From Cyanobacteria bacterium HKST-UBA02 (GTDB taxonomy: Bacteria; Cyanobacteriota; Vampirovibrionia; Obscuribacterales; Obscuribacteraceae): DNA of 14,787 nucleotides. The stretch lies in contig JAGQHH010000012.1 of the NCBI GenBank assembly GCA_020431945.1, positions 1-14,787 of the forward strand, given 5' to 3'. Shown piece by piece: positions 1-7,391 of this stretch (the stretch's first letter is position 1; each line of letters starts with the position of its first letter). The notes beneath the pieces were generated by a model. It saw only the letters and a program-made list of their open reading frames with translations, did not search any database and was not told where the DNA came from. A program made the translations under genes and the position numbers.

Positions 1-424
1 CAAACTCGCCCTGAGCGCCGGCCATGGGTGTCAACGAGACCCCTTTCATGCCGGTGACCTCCTTGAGCATCTCCTGCAAGTCGTACAGACAAGCCAGGAA
101 GCCTTGGCTCAAGGACTCAGGCGCCAGGGGGTGACGGTGCAGAAACTCCGGCAACATCGCCAAGGCGTTACAGGCACGCGGGTTGTACTTCATGGTGCAG
201 GAGCCCAGGGGATAGAAGCCGGTATCGATGCTGTGATTGAGTTGCGAGAGCCTGACGAAATGCCGGACCGCGTCGAGCTCGCTGACTTCCGGAAGCTCGG
301 CCTTTTTCTTGCGCACGTAACGCGAGGGGATGAGAGCCTCGCCTTTGCGCTCGGGGACGCCTGCTGCAGGAAGTACGGCGGCTGTTCGTCCCGGGCTCGA
401 CTTTTCGTAGATCAGCTTTTCCAT
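1..424 (-). CDS. gcvPB: Glycine dehydrogenase (decarboxylating) subunit 2, partial (N-terminal 141 codons)
   Basis: This is the N-terminal part of the PLP-dependent P-protein of the glycine cleavage system, which decarboxylates glycine and passes the aminomethyl group to lipoyl-GcvH. The ATG is at 424 and the gene runs off the left edge. The visible protein carries the family signature around residues 59-82, including QLNHSIDTGFYPLGSCTMKY, then the typical LAPESLSQG stretch (about 100-108) and the MKGVSLTPMAGAQGE stretch near the edge. The PLP lysine lies in the missing half. The start fits GcvPB of two-subunit systems (GcvPA+GcvPB) and not the long fused GcvP. An AAAGGAG-like Shine-Dalgarno (439-445) lies about 14 bases upstream, a rather long spacing. 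The gene starts 25 bases after the exonuclease gene and is probably co-transcribed with it. Identification is by recalled family signature. Confidence 0.92.
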   Translation of the reverse strand, partial: MEKLIYEKSSPGRTAAVLPAAGVPERKGEALIPSRYVRKKKAELPEVSELDAVRHFVRLSQLNHSIDTGFYPLGSCTMKYNPRACNALAMLPEFLHRHPLAPESLSQGFLACLYDLQEMLKEVTGMKGVSLTPMAGAQGEF

Positions 425-449
425 GTCTCTGCCTCTCTCTCCTTTGATG

Positions 450-1103
450 CTAATGCTCGAAAATATCGCGGTAGCCGAGCCTGTCCAGCTCGCACACCGT
501 AGGTAGTGTCTTGAACAATTTTTCGGCGAGCTCCAGGCGCCCTTCTCTTATCAGGGTAGCCGTCAGGAGCCTTTTCAGGGGGATCAGAACCCTCACGTCG
601 TTGGCGGCGTATTCGAGCTGAGAATCGCTGAGATCCGCAGCCGCCCAGTCGCTGGTCTGATTGGTCTTGTCCAGCTCGAAACCGAGAAGCTCGCTGACGA
701 GATATTTGAGACTGTGTTTATCCGTATAGGTTCTTACCAGTTTCGATGCGATTTTTGTGCACCATATAGGATGCACATCTATATCCAGATAATATTTCAG
801 GAAGGTGACATCGAAACGTGCATAATGAAAAATCTTGGTTATCTTGGGGCTCTCGAAGAGCTTTTTGAGATTGCCGGCGGATCTGGTGGGCAGCTTTGCG
901 GGATCTGAATAACGCACGAAGCTGACCAGTCCTTCGTCGTCGCAGATCTGCACCAGGCAGAGCCGGTCTCGATGAAGATTGAGACCGCGGGTCTCAGTGT
1001 CGACGGCCAGGCTGTCCTTTTTCAAGTAGTGCTCGAGCCTGTCGTCTGGTAAATCGAAATCGTAAAGGTCCGGTTTCTGTTTCACTAACACCTCTGCCGT
1101 CAT
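450..1103 (-). CDS. rnd: Ribonuclease D-like 3'-5' exonuclease (short DEDDy form)
   Basis: This 217-aa protein is a DEDDy-family 3'-5' exonuclease, the catalytic domain of RNase D, expected to trim the 3' ends of RNAs such as tRNA precursors in the cytoplasm. Visible motifs are Exo I with D35 and E37 (VDTETRG), Exo II ending in D98 (IFHYARFD), and Exo III with Y165 and D169 (YAANDV). There is no C-terminal HRDC domain, so it is much shorter than the roughly 375-aa E. coli enzyme and resembles the short forms of many other bacteria. I chose the ATG at 1103: it gives the normal N-terminus, has GAGGG just upstream, and sits 21-28 bases after a perfect -10 box. The same frame stays open to 1445, but that part lies inside glcF and does not look like this family. 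gcvPB follows after 25 bases. Confidence 0.9.
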   Translation of the reverse strand: MTAEVLVKQKPDLYDFDLPDDRLEHYLKKDSLAVDTETRGLNLHRDRLCLVQICDDEGLVSFVRYSDPAKLPTRSAGNLKKLFESPKITKIFHYARFDVTFLKYYLDIDVHPIWCTKIASKLVRTYTDKHSLKYLVSELLGFELDKTNQTSDWAAADLSDSQLEYAANDVRVLIPLKRLLTATLIREGRLELAEKLFKTLPTVCELDRLGYRDIFEH

Positions 1104-1130
1104 GCCAACCCTCGCTTTTGCAACCCGTAC

Positions 1131-1136
1131 ATTATA
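1131..1136 (-). promoter_or_regulatory. Putative -10 box of the rnd-gcvPB promoter
   Basis: A perfect TATAAT reads on the minus strand in the 103-base gap between glcF and the exonuclease gene. It would start transcription near 1124, about 20 bases before the ATG at 1103. No good -35 is seen at 17 bases (CCGTTA). A TTGCCG lies 20 bases upstream of the box, which is longer than ideal. No terminator hairpin is visible after glcF, so read-through from glcF may also feed this gene. Confidence 0.5.
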
Positions 1137-1206
1137 CGAAGGCGTCCGACCGATAACGGCAATCAGGGCTCGGTATGAAGGTGTTATTAAGCTGAAAATT
1201 CGCCTG

Positions 1207-2544
1207 TTAATCTTCCTGCCAGGCCCGATCCAGAAAGTCCACCAGGTGCAGCACCTCGACATCGAGTCCCCTGGCCTCCACTCCCGCTTCGATTTGCAGG
1301 AGGCAACCCGGGTTGCCGGTGACCACCGTCCTGGCTCCGGTCCTCTCGATGCGATCGAGCTTGGCATCCAGGACCTGAAGGGAGAGATCCGTATTGAAGA
1401 GGTTGTAAATACCGGCGCTGCCGCAGCAGTGCTCGGAGTCGGCAAGCGGTCTCATGAGATCCTGCTCTTTTGAGCCTGCAAGAAGATTCTCGAGAAGCTC
1501 CAGGGGCTCTTTTCTAACGCCCTGGGCGTGGGCGAGGTGGCAGGCGGCATGATAAGTGAAGGGCTCCCGGGGCGGATTGGGAGAGCAGCTTCCGGCAGGC
1601 AGAAATTCGGACTCGCTGAGAAATTCGCTAATATCCCTGACCCGGGAAGCGAACTCCCGGGCGCGGTGTTTCCAGCTACCGTCCTGCTCATCAGTTTCGT
1701 CGAAAAGATGCGGATAGTGTTTGAGCATGGCTCCGCAGCCGGCAGAGGTCACCACAACCGGATCGCCGGTTCCGCCGAAGCGATCGATATTGGCCCGAGC
1801 CAGTCGCCGGGCGATGTCCACTTCTCCGGCATGGTAGGCAAGAGCTCCGCAGCAGGTCTGGGCAGGGACTTCCACCGAATGCCCCTGGCGAAGCATGAGC
1901 CGGATGCTTTTATGATTCACCTGGTTATAGAAGACATCCATCACGCAGCCGCAGAAAAGCTGGGCGTTCCTGGCATTGTCGCATTCCTGCCTGGGTGTAA
2001 GTTTGCAGGGCAGGGGGATATGAGGCTCTTTGACCACCGGAACGAATTTTTCCCACTGACCGAGACGCTCGAGCATGGCGGTAAAAGGTCTGTGCAGGGA
2101 GCTTTTCGTCAATGCGGCCGAAAGCTTCGACAGGGAGCGCCTGCCAACCAGACCCTGGTATGCCCTCAAGAGAAAAGCCAGGATTCTCAGAAGCCGGTAA
2201 TTGGGGAGCACATGATCGAAGGCGAAGCGCATGATCGCTCTCTGGCGAGGCGAGCGTTTTTCGGCCAGGTGCGGTCTCGCCGAATCGAGGATGGCTTCGT
2301 AATTGACCCCGGAAGGGCAGGCTGTCTGGCAGCCCAGACAACCAAGGCAGGAGTCCAGGTGTCCCGCCAGTCTGTCGCTGAAGTCGAGCTCCTGGTTCTG
2401 CCACTTGGCGATAAGATGAATCCGTCCCCGGGGCGATTCGGTCTCTCTGGAGGTCGCCTGATAAGTCGGGCAAGCCGGCAGGCAGAGTCCGCAGTGTATG
2501 CAGGCTTTCAGAAAATCTTCGGAGATCTTGTCGACTTGGCTCAT
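1207..2544 (-). CDS. glcF: Glycolate oxidase iron-sulfur subunit GlcF
   Basis: This 445-aa protein is the iron-sulfur subunit of the GlcDEF glycolate dehydrogenase, which oxidises glycolate to glyoxylate and passes electrons towards the respiratory chain. Two [4Fe-4S] ferredoxin motifs are complete: C15-C18-C21 with C25, and C66-C69-C72 with C76, both of the CxxCxxCxxxCP type. Two cysteine-rich CCG domains follow, with FCGC at 197-200 and TCCG at 230-233 in the first and HCCGSAG at 372-378 in the second. Length and order match GlcF; LutA or GlpC relatives share parts, but the adjoining glcE decides the call. The ATG at 2544 lies 12 bases after the glcE stop codon, with only a weak AAGG overlapping that stop, so translation is probably coupled to glcE. 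Confidence 0.93.
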   Translation of the reverse strand: MSQVDKISEDFLKACIHCGLCLPACPTYQATSRETESPRGRIHLIAKWQNQELDFSDRLAGHLDSCLGCLGCQTACPSGVNYEAILDSARPHLAEKRSPRQRAIMRFAFDHVLPNYRLLRILAFLLRAYQGLVGRRSLSKLSAALTKSSLHRPFTAMLERLGQWEKFVPVVKEPHIPLPCKLTPRQECDNARNAQLFCGCVMDVFYNQVNHKSIRLMLRQGHSVEVPAQTCCGALAYHAGEVDIARRLARANIDRFGGTGDPVVVTSAGCGAMLKHYPHLFDETDEQDGSWKHRAREFASRVRDISEFLSESEFLPAGSCSPNPPREPFTYHAACHLAHAQGVRKEPLELLENLLAGSKEQDLMRPLADSEHCCGSAGIYNLFNTDLSLQVLDAKLDRIERTGARTVVTGNPGCLLQIEAGVEARGLDVEVLHLVDFLDRAWQED

Positions 2545-2556
2545 GGACGATCAACC

Positions 2557-3717
2557 TTAAAAAAATCGAACCAGGGGATTGAGACAATGGTGAGGGTCGA
2601 AACGGTCTTTCAAGCTCTTTTTCAATTTGTCCGTTCCGCTTCCCGAATTGAGAAACACTCTTCTCATATCAGGGCTCGAGTATGAATGAGGAATGTTTTG
2701 ATCCCGGAGAAAATCGCTCCAGGTCTGGTACTGGCTCGTGCTATCAATTGTGCTCTCGGCGGGGCTCAAAATTCTGAGCCTGCCTGTTTGCGGTCTCGAG
2801 ACGAAATGAAGCGGTGCCATTTCCCTCAGGCTTTTCAAAAGGACCTCCTGCGAAGCGATGGTGGCGCTTATCTCCAGGCACCGGCTAGCCGTGTCGCTGT
2901 CACAGGACGCCAGAAGCGAGAGCTGCTCGATAGTTTCGCCCTGATTTGAAACCATGACAAGACCCATTTTTTCCAGCAAGCCGCCGGCAGCTTCGATGGA
3001 CTCCTTTGCCAGCCTGCTGTTGCCGTGACAGGCCACGAGCATCATTGCATTTTCATTTCCCCCTACCAGACCTGGTCCTGCTATCTCGAGGGCGGTCAGG
3101 GGCAGACCGCTTCTGAGAAGCTCTCTGCCTGCCGCGAAGAGTTTTGATGGATCTTCGTGCTCGACGGTCAGGGTGAGGACCTGCTCCGGTCTGGCAAAAA
3201 GCCTGAGGTGCACCAGATGTGGTATTGCCAGCCAGGAATGGGAGCCTGTGAATAGTTTTGCCAGATCGTAGCCGGTCACATTCTTGACCACTTTGCCGCC
3301 TGTCTTCACGGAGTCTCCTGTGATGAGCGCCAGCTCCATGCCCAGGACCAGCGAGCGCATGCCTCCGAACAGGGTTTCCAGGTAGCCACCATCACCGGTA
3401 TCGATGGCGTCCGCCAGGCTGGTATCCTCGTTTCGGAAAGCCACCGGCAGCCACTGTCCGGTTCGGGCGAGCTCTCTATCCAGGTCCGCAAGCCTGGTTC
3501 CGGCGGCTACGCTTACCACCTGATCCGCCGGATTATGGGACTCGATCCCGGCGAGCCCGGAGAGATCGAGACTGATTAGATCATTGCCCGAGCCTGCGAG
3601 CCTGGCCAGGCGAGGTCCGTCATCTTTGTGCGCTCGCACGATCTTCGCCTGGCTGCGACCCGCCGAGGCGAGGATCTCGCGCAGTGAAGTGACGCTTGTG
3701 GCGACATTGCTGTTCAT
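2557..3717 (-). CDS. glcE: Glycolate oxidase FAD-binding subunit GlcE
   Basis: This 386-aa protein matches GlcE, the second FAD-binding subunit of glycolate dehydrogenase. The PCMH-type FAD domain covers about residues 45-185, with the typical VVSVAAGTRLADLDREL and GQWLP stretches (67-91), FGGMRSLVLGMEL (117-129), and the very characteristic GGKVVKNVTGYDLAKLFTGS (140-159). The early glycine-rich half of the FAD motif is less canonical than in proteobacterial GlcE. The C-terminal end DPHHCLNP is usual for the family. The ATG at 3717 starts the recognisable protein; the frame stays open to 3813, but that part runs through the divergent gap into csaB and has no family likeness. There is no well-spaced Shine-Dalgarno, only AGGG touching the ATG. 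It is first in a glcE-glcF operon. No glcD is beside it in this window. Confidence 0.87.
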   Translation of the reverse strand: MNSNVATSVTSLREILASAGRSQAKIVRAHKDDGPRLARLAGSGNDLISLDLSGLAGIESHNPADQVVSVAAGTRLADLDRELARTGQWLPVAFRNEDTSLADAIDTGDGGYLETLFGGMRSLVLGMELALITGDSVKTGGKVVKNVTGYDLAKLFTGSHSWLAIPHLVHLRLFARPEQVLTLTVEHEDPSKLFAAGRELLRSGLPLTALEIAGPGLVGGNENAMMLVACHGNSRLAKESIEAAGGLLEKMGLVMVSNQGETIEQLSLLASCDSDTASRCLEISATIASQEVLLKSLREMAPLHFVSRPQTGRLRILSPAESTIDSTSQYQTWSDFLRDQNIPHSYSSPDMRRVFLNSGSGTDKLKKSLKDRFDPHHCLNPLVRFF

Positions 3718-3723
3718 CCCTGT

Positions 3724-3729
3724 ACTATA
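3724..3729 (-). promoter_or_regulatory. Candidate -10 box for glcE in the divergent glcE/csaB gap
   Basis: TATAGT (5 of 6 to the sigma-70 -10 consensus) reads on the minus strand in the 76-base gap between the divergent glcE and csaB starts. Its expected start point falls on or next to the glcE ATG, which would give a leaderless message. The -35 region at 17 bases (TCATCC) is poor. I see no convincing promoter for csaB in the same gap. Weak call. Confidence 0.25.
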
Positions 3730-3793
3730 TCTGAACTTGAGGGTTAGGATGACTGGAAGCCAAGAGTCCGGCGCGAGCCATACCGGAGAAGAC

Positions 3794-4930
3794 ATGAAGA
3801 GAGACCTGATCATGGTCTCCGGATACTACGGCTTCGCTAATCTCGGAGACGAAGCGATTCTGGAAGAGCTCATCGAGGAGCTGGCAACACTCGTCGATCG
3901 CGACCGGATAGTGGTTCTATCCAACAATCCGGAATCCACCAGGGCTCGCTTTTCGGTGACCAGCGTCAATCGCTGGCGGCTTGCCGAAATCGTGCCGCTG
4001 CTGGGCCGCACCAGGCTTCTGGTGAGCGGCGGCGGTGGACTCTTCCAGGACACTGTCTCGATCAAGTCGGTAGTTTATTATGCCGGGCTGATTTTTCTGG
4101 CACGGCTCCGCGGTGCCCGGGCCCTGGTCTATGCGCAGGGTCTCGGACCCCTTCGCGGGGCACTGGCTCGCAAGCTGACCGCCATGGCGATTTCCCGGTG
4201 CGCGGCGGTGACAGTCAGGGATCCATCCTCACAGACTCTTCTTGAAAGCTGGGGAATCCCGTCTGTTTTGAGCGCTGACCCCGTATGGCGCCTGAAGACC
4301 ACGCCACTACCCGCGGAGATGGCGGCGGCCCTCGATGATATGCGTCGCCTTCATTCGGAAGGTCTTTTCGTCGGTCTTTCACTGCGCTCTAGTAGCGGTT
4401 TCGGAGCCGCGGAGGCCGGCAAGATGGCAGACGGTCTACTGGAATCGCTTCCGGTGGAGACGATCCTCTTGCCTCTGGTCTTGCAGGAGAATCAGGACCG
4501 GGATCTCCTGGCTCTGGTGAGCAATCGCTGGACCGAAGCCGGTCGCAAGACCCTGGAATTCGAGAGCATGGTTTTTGCCCGATTGCTTCCAAGCCAGTGG
4601 CTCGAATTCATCGGCTCTCTCGATCTAGTGGTGGGTATGCGTTTGCATTCGCTGATCATGGCTCTGTCGAGAGGCGTGCCGGTGGTAGGGCTATCTTATG
4701 ACCCGAAAGTCGAGCATGTCATGAGAGAATTCGAGCAGCCTTTCTTAAATCTCGCCAATGGCAGGGATGTGGAAAGCGAAGTTGCCGGGCTCCCCATGCT
4801 CTCCGAACTTGTCATTAAGGCTATAGAGGGTCGTCAGGAGCTCAGCGGCATCGCTCGTGGTCGTGCCAATGCGGCATGCGAACTGGCTTGCCAGAACTTC
4901 ACGATTCTCGATAAAATCTTATCTATCTAA
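3794..4930 (+). CDS. csaB: Polysaccharide pyruvyl transferase CsaB
   Basis: This 378-aa protein belongs to the polysaccharide pyruvyl transferase family, CsaB type. CsaB moves a pyruvyl ketal from phosphoenolpyruvate onto a cell-wall polysaccharide (ManNAc in the studied cases), making the ligand for SLH domains. Family motifs are clear: GYYGFANLGDEAIL at 10-23, GGGGLFQD at 79-86, YAQGLGPL at 113-120, ADPV at 161-164, GMRLHSLIMA at 291-300 and the YDPKV loop at 322-326. No signal peptide or membrane span is seen, so it is cytoplasmic. I prefer the ATG at 3794, which has GGAG with a 5-base spacer and starts right at the conserved strand. An in-frame ATG at 3749 with AGG before it would add 15 residues. 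It heads a plus-strand cluster, and tagA follows after 28 bases. Confidence 0.93.
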   Translation: MKRDLIMVSGYYGFANLGDEAILEELIEELATLVDRDRIVVLSNNPESTRARFSVTSVNRWRLAEIVPLLGRTRLLVSGGGGLFQDTVSIKSVVYYAGLIFLARLRGARALVYAQGLGPLRGALARKLTAMAISRCAAVTVRDPSSQTLLESWGIPSVLSADPVWRLKTTPLPAEMAAALDDMRRLHSEGLFVGLSLRSSSGFGAAEAGKMADGLLESLPVETILLPLVLQENQDRDLLALVSNRWTEAGRKTLEFESMVFARLLPSQWLEFIGSLDLVVGMRLHSLIMALSRGVPVVGLSYDPKVEHVMREFEQPFLNLANGRDVESEVAGLPMLSELVIKAIEGRQELSGIARGRANAACELACQNFTILDKILSI

Positions 4931-4958
4931 ACGCAAGGTAACTCGAGAGGCAGCCATC

Positions 4959-5798
4959 ATGTCAAGAGAGAAAGTCCTCGGCTATCCCGTCGACGTCGTC
5001 ACCGAAGACGTGGCTGCCGCCAGAGTCGAGACCGCCCTTACGGCGCAGAAGGGAATGCATGTTGTCACCCTGAACGCCGAGATGGTGGTACAGGCCCAGA
5101 AAGACCTCATCCTCGACAGGATCATCCGCCGGGCGCATCTTATCGTGCCGGATGGTGCCGGGGCGGTATTCGCTCTCCGGCTCGACGGCCACCCCAGTGT
5201 GCGGGTCCCGGGAATCGAGCTTGCTTATCGCTGTCTTTCCCTGGCTGCAGCCAACTCCGTTCCCACGGCCCTGATAGGCGGGCGCCAGGAAGTCCTCGAT
5301 ACTCTCCAGGTCAAATTGAAAGAGCAGTTTCCTTCCCTGAACATTGTCGCCAGCCACAACGGCTTTATCCAGCCGGAAGAGGAGGAGGCGGTGATCGAGA
5401 AGATTGCTTCCGCCGGACCCCGCCTGGTGCTGGTGGCCATGGGTGTGCCAAGGCAGGAGTATTTCATCGAGAAGTGGAGCAGCAGCTTTCCCAGTGCAGT
5501 CATGATCGGTGTCGGGGGAAGTTTCGATGTCTGGGCCGGTTTCGTGAACAGAGCGCCTGCCCTTTTCAGAGCACTCAACCTCGAATGGCTCTATCGCCTT
5601 CTCAAAGAGCCCTGGCGGGCATCCAGAATACTGACGGCCCTTCCCAAGTTCGCCTTCCAGGTGCTTGCCAGGCGTTTTCTCGGCGCCGAGCGTGTCTACT
5701 CCGAGGACGAGCGCTCCCCGGGACGGGCCGGTGGGCGCTGGCGGCGGGTGAAGAAGTCCGCCAGAAACAAGGATAAATCGAGAGATCAGCTCCGCTAA
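4959..5798 (+). CDS. tagA: WecG/TagA/CpsF family N-acetylmannosaminyl transferase
   Basis: This 279-aa enzyme is a WecG/TagA/CpsF (GT26) glycosyltransferase. TagA adds ManNAc from UDP-ManNAc to GlcNAc-diphospho-undecaprenol at the inner face of the membrane, the second step of wall-polymer linkage synthesis. Motifs: TLNAEMVVQAQKD (37-49), VPDG with the likely catalytic D65, GGRQEVLDTL (107-116), MGVPRQEYFI (161-170), GVGGSFDVWAG (184-194), and RAPALFRALNLEWLYRLLKE (198-217). The C-terminal tail (about 230-279) is strongly basic and could help it sit on the membrane. The ATG at 4959 has GAGAGG eight bases upstream. It follows csaB by 28 bases, and its TAA overlaps the mrnC ATG by one base. WecG of enterobacterial antigen synthesis is a sister; csaB next door favours the TagA role. 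Confidence 0.92.
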   Translation: MSREKVLGYPVDVVTEDVAAARVETALTAQKGMHVVTLNAEMVVQAQKDLILDRIIRRAHLIVPDGAGAVFALRLDGHPSVRVPGIELAYRCLSLAAANSVPTALIGGRQEVLDTLQVKLKEQFPSLNIVASHNGFIQPEEEEAVIEKIASAGPRLVLVAMGVPRQEYFIEKWSSSFPSAVMIGVGGSFDVWAGFVNRAPALFRALNLEWLYRLLKEPWRASRILTALPKFAFQVLARRFLGAERVYSEDERSPGRAGGRWRRVKKSARNKDKSRDQLR

Positions 5799-6178
5799 TG
5801 CTGTTTGGCGAGCCTCCGGACCAGCAATCCCTGAGAGACGTCTCCCTGCGCTCCCTGGCGCACCTCGGCGATGCCGTATTCGAGCTCTATCAGAGGGAGA
5901 GAGAGATTCTCAAGGCAGCTACCCCCAGGGCTCTGCACAAGAATGTAGTGCTCAAGGTGAACGCCGAGCATCAATCTGTTTTGCTTGACAAGATCGAAGC
6001 GTATTTGAGCGACGCCGAAAAGGACCTGGTCAGGAGGGCCCGCAACCTCAAGCCTGCTGGCTATCGCAAGATCGATCAGGCAGTCTACCGGCGTTCCACC
6101 GCATTCGAGGCTCTTGTCGGCTACCTCTTCCTGACGGATATGGAGAGGCTCGAGGAGATTCTCTCCTTGAATCCTTAA
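5798..6178 (+). CDS. mrnC: Mini-ribonuclease III MrnC
   Basis: This 126-aa protein is Mini-RNase III, an RNase III catalytic domain without a double-stranded RNA-binding domain; in Bacillus it matures 23S rRNA ends. Visible are the RNase III signature LAHLGDAVFELY at 20-31, with catalytic D25 and E29, the RARN stretch at 80-83, and the second half of the active site in YRRSTAFEALVGYLFL (97-112, E104). The length is normal for the family. The ATG overlaps the tagA stop codon (TAATG), so the gene is probably translated by coupling. The family is common in Firmicutes and Cyanobacteria, which helps place the organism. Its usual neighbour cysS is not here. A 97-base gap follows in which I find neither a clear terminator nor a clear promoter. 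Confidence 0.92.
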   Translation: MLFGEPPDQQSLRDVSLRSLAHLGDAVFELYQREREILKAATPRALHKNVVLKVNAEHQSVLLDKIEAYLSDAEKDLVRRARNLKPAGYRKIDQAVYRRSTAFEALVGYLFLTDMERLEEILSLNP

Positions 6179-6261
6179 CAATAGGTTGTAATGCCCTTTG
6201 AGGCGCAAAATGTGGTGTTAACTTAGGTTCCAGGGGTAAAAGCCTCCGCTCTCGACCAGAT

Positions 6262-6266
6262 AAGGA
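6262..6266 (+). promoter_or_regulatory. Ribosome binding site that sets a GTG start
   Basis: AAGGA lies nine bases before the GTG at 6276. No in-frame ATG gives the full PAS domain, so this site decides the kinase start. Confidence 0.55.
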
Positions 6267-6275
6267 CCGCCTGAA

Positions 6276-7391
6276 GTGCCCATTAAGCCTGAAGACATCT
6301 ATCGATGCCTGCTGGACAAGAGCGCCGACGGAATCGTCGTGAGCGATGCCCGGGGCATTATCACCAGTTGTAATGCCTCGATAGCACATCTGGTGGGCAA
6401 GAAGGAAGCCGAGCTGGTGGGTGCGCCCCTTGCCTCTATCGTGGATCTGGAACGCGAGAGCGACAGCGACGGTGAAAGTCTCGACAGGCATGGCAGCAAT
6501 GGCGACCGCCCCCGTGAAGCGACACAGGCGGAAGCACCACACACGGTAGCAATATTGGGCAAGTCCGGATCGGAATTCTTCATGCCGGCAACCCATACGA
6601 GAATCCCCGGTGAGAGCGAAGCTTATCTCACCATCGTCTATATCCTCCAGGCAAGCACCGTTCAGCAGGCTCAGACCGAATTCGTCAGCACTGTAAGCCA
6701 CGAGCTCCGCACACCGCTGACCAGTATCAAGGGTTTCGCCGATACCATCTTGAGAGCAGGAGACCGGCTCGATCTCAGCCAGCAGAGAAGATATGTCGGG
6801 ATCATCAAGGATCAGGCCGACCGTCTCACCAGGCTGGTGGAGGATCTACTGGCTGTCTCGCGCCTGGAATCGAAGCGCATGCAGTTGACGATCAGAGCCA
6901 TCGATCTCGAGGAGGCGGTGGACAGAGTACAGGGTTATCTGTCTGAGAAAGCCAGCAGCCACAAGATCGAAGTCCACTTCGCTCCGGGCATTCCGCCTGT
7001 ATGGGCCGATGCCGACAGGCTGGAGCAGATCCTCACCAATCTCATCGATAATGCCATCAAGTACTCTATGTCAGGCACCACCGTCAATGTCACCGCCAAA
7101 GCCATCCAGGTTGATGGCAAGGCCGATATGGTGGAGTTTGCCGTCAGCGATCAGGGGGTCGGGATATCCGAGGATAGCCTGCCGAAGATCTTCTCGAAGT
7201 TCTCCAGGCTCGACAATCCTCTGGTCAGGCAGACAGAGGGAACCGGGCTCGGTCTCTATATAACCAGATCTCTGGTGCTCGCCCTGGGCGGTGAGATCGA
7301 GGTGACCAGCAAGCCCGGTCGCACCACTTTTACGGTGCGTCTGCCGGCGGCCAGCCTCGAGCAGCAGGCGGCGAGGGGGCGTGACTTCTGA
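6276..7391 (+). CDS. Soluble PAS-domain sensor histidine kinase
   Basis: This 371-aa two-component sensor kinase has no membrane segment or signal peptide, so it should sense a cytoplasmic signal. A PAS domain fills about residues 7-125, starting IYRCLLDKSADGIVVSDARG, with an acidic, polar loop at 58-88. The dimerisation/phosphoacceptor domain follows, with H142 in FVSTVSHELRTPLTSIKGF. The ATPase domain has the N box (QILTNLIDNAIKYS, N249), G1 (SDQGVGISED, 281-290), the F-box region (IFSKFSR) and G2 (EGTGLGLYIT, 321-330). All catalytic motifs look intact, of the PhoR/ResE type. It starts with GTG and a good AAGGA. Its TGA overlaps the next gene's ATG (TGATG), so the two are translated together. 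The true phosphorylation partner is uncertain, because the adjoining protein lacks acceptor aspartates. Confidence 0.92.
   Translation: MPIKPEDIYRCLLDKSADGIVVSDARGIITSCNASIAHLVGKKEAELVGAPLASIVDLERESDSDGESLDRHGSNGDRPREATQAEAPHTVAILGKSGSEFFMPATHTRIPGESEAYLTIVYILQASTVQQAQTEFVSTVSHELRTPLTSIKGFADTILRAGDRLDLSQQRRYVGIIKDQADRLTRLVEDLLAVSRLESKRMQLTIRAIDLEEAVDRVQGYLSEKASSHKIEVHFAPGIPPVWADADRLEQILTNLIDNAIKYSMSGTTVNVTAKAIQVDGKADMVEFAVSDQGVGISEDSLPKIFSKFSRLDNPLVRQTEGTGLGLYITRSLVLALGGEIEVTSKPGRTTFTVRLPAASLEQQAARGRDF

Noticed and set aside
1104..1445. N-terminal extension of the exonuclease frame into glcF
   Set aside because: The extra 114 codons are out-of-frame glcF sequence; a -10 box and a better start lie at 1131-1103.
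1528..2685. 385-codon open frame on the plus strand opposite glcF
   Set aside because: It is a shadow of glcF, whose iron-sulfur motifs are beyond doubt; the antisense translation shows no domain.
3584..3793. N-terminal extension of csaB back into glcE
   Set aside because: The family begins at the GYYGF strand just after the ATG at 3794, which has a good ribosome binding site.
6179..6275. Possible promoter (TTGAGG ... TAACTT) in the gap before the histidine kinase
   Set aside because: Spacing of about 15 bases and poor boxes; no better than chance.
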